14,912 nt of DNA from NCBI GenBank assembly GCA_022701475.1, contig JAKOOI010000395.1:1-14912 (forward strand), given 5' to 3'. The notes under the pieces are model-generated. The model saw only the letters and a list, made by a program, of their open reading frames with translations, was not told where the DNA came from and made no database searches. The position numbers and the translations under genes are program-made. The DNA is from Weeksellaceae bacterium. Lineage in GTDB: Bacteria > Bacteroidota > Bacteroidia > Flavobacteriales > Weeksellaceae. Below, in pieces: positions 14,660 through 14,912 of the stretch (position 1 is its first letter; every line of letters begins with the position of its first letter).

Positions 14660-14912
14660 ATGAGTGATATCAATATAAAAATTACCGATAGGGAAGGAGT
14701 GGCCCATGACATCGTAGCTCCTACGGATATGTCTATGAACCTTATGGAGATCATCCGCTCCTATGAACTAGCTGAAGAAGGAACCATAGGGGTTTGCGGA
14801 GGCATGGCGATGTGAGCTTCCTGTCAGGTATATGTAATCAGCGATCCCGGGCTTGAACCGATGGGTGATGAAGAAGATGCGATGCTGGGCGAGGCTTTCC
14901 ATGTGGAAAGCA
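14660..14912 (+). pseudogene. [2Fe-2S] ferredoxin with in-frame TGA at a cluster-cysteine codon (partial, 3' end outside window)
   Basis: Translation from ATG 14660 gives an ISC/adrenodoxin-type ferredoxin: an N-terminal beta strand pair, NLMEIIRSYELAEEG, then the cluster loop TIGVCGGMAM, a TGA codon, ASCQVYV, and on to DPGLEPMGDEEDAMLGEAFHVES at the window edge. The family motif is C-x5-C-x2-C. Cys46 and Cys55 are in place, and codon 52 (14813-14815), where the second cysteine belongs, is TGA. A one-base change from TGT or TGC would explain it. The frame is open on both sides over 84 codons, and the sequence after TGA is still good ferredoxin. As written, translation would stop at 51 residues without a cluster. 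Selenocysteine at this codon is possible in principle, but no convincing SECIS-type hairpin is visible downstream. The fourth ligand lies beyond the window. Confidence 0.85.

Noticed and set aside
14813..14912. General reassignment of TGA to an amino acid
   Set aside because: TGA is the natural stop of the WG-repeat gene (799-801) and the ABC ATPase gene (6874-6876), where homology ends as expected.

Overview
The window looks like chromosomal DNA of a flavobacterium, most likely Chryseobacterium or a close relative in the Weeksellaceae. The evidence is a GLPGLI-family secreted protein, a WG-repeat secreted protein, a stand-alone pheS with the HCxFHQ form of motif 2, and Bacteroidota-type -7 promoter elements (TAnnTTTG) just upstream of many start codons, with few recognisable Shine-Dalgarno sites. 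I saw no tRNA, rRNA, CRISPR array, insertion sequence or phage gene. Most of the window is ordinary core genome.

Left part (1-4413), all on the minus strand and read from right to left: an RsmB/NOP-type RNA m5C methyltransferase, then a 757-residue secreted WG-repeat protein, then the N-terminal part of a GLPGLI-family protein that runs off the left edge. Each of the first two ends at a clear intrinsic terminator. The last two start from almost identical 78-bp segments (669-746 and 3043-3120) that carry the terminator T-tract, the promoter and the start of the signal peptide.

Middle (4515-9757): yjdM (phnA-type zinc-ribbon protein) with a strong terminator, a KgtP-like 2-oxoglutarate/proton symporter, a 557-bp stretch without a convincing gene, an orphan ABC ATPase on the minus strand, a divergently transcribed YceI lipoprotein, and pheS.

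Right part (9758-14912): an overlapping sensor kinase / LuxR-type response regulator pair; a small promoter-ORF-terminator unit (12285-12525) that could encode a 38-residue peptide and lies next to inverted repeats; a DUF3108 secreted protein on the minus strand; and a thioredoxin-reductase-like ferredoxin-NADP+ reductase followed by its probable partner, a [2Fe-2S] ferredoxin.

The most striking observation is in that ferredoxin. An in-frame TGA (14813-14815) sits exactly where the second cysteine ligand of the C-x5-C-x2-C cluster motif should be, and the frame stays open and ferredoxin-like on both sides. TGA ends two other genes in the window, so the code does not look generally reassigned. 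A recent nonsense mutation or sequence error is the most likely explanation, and selenocysteine is the exciting but less likely one.
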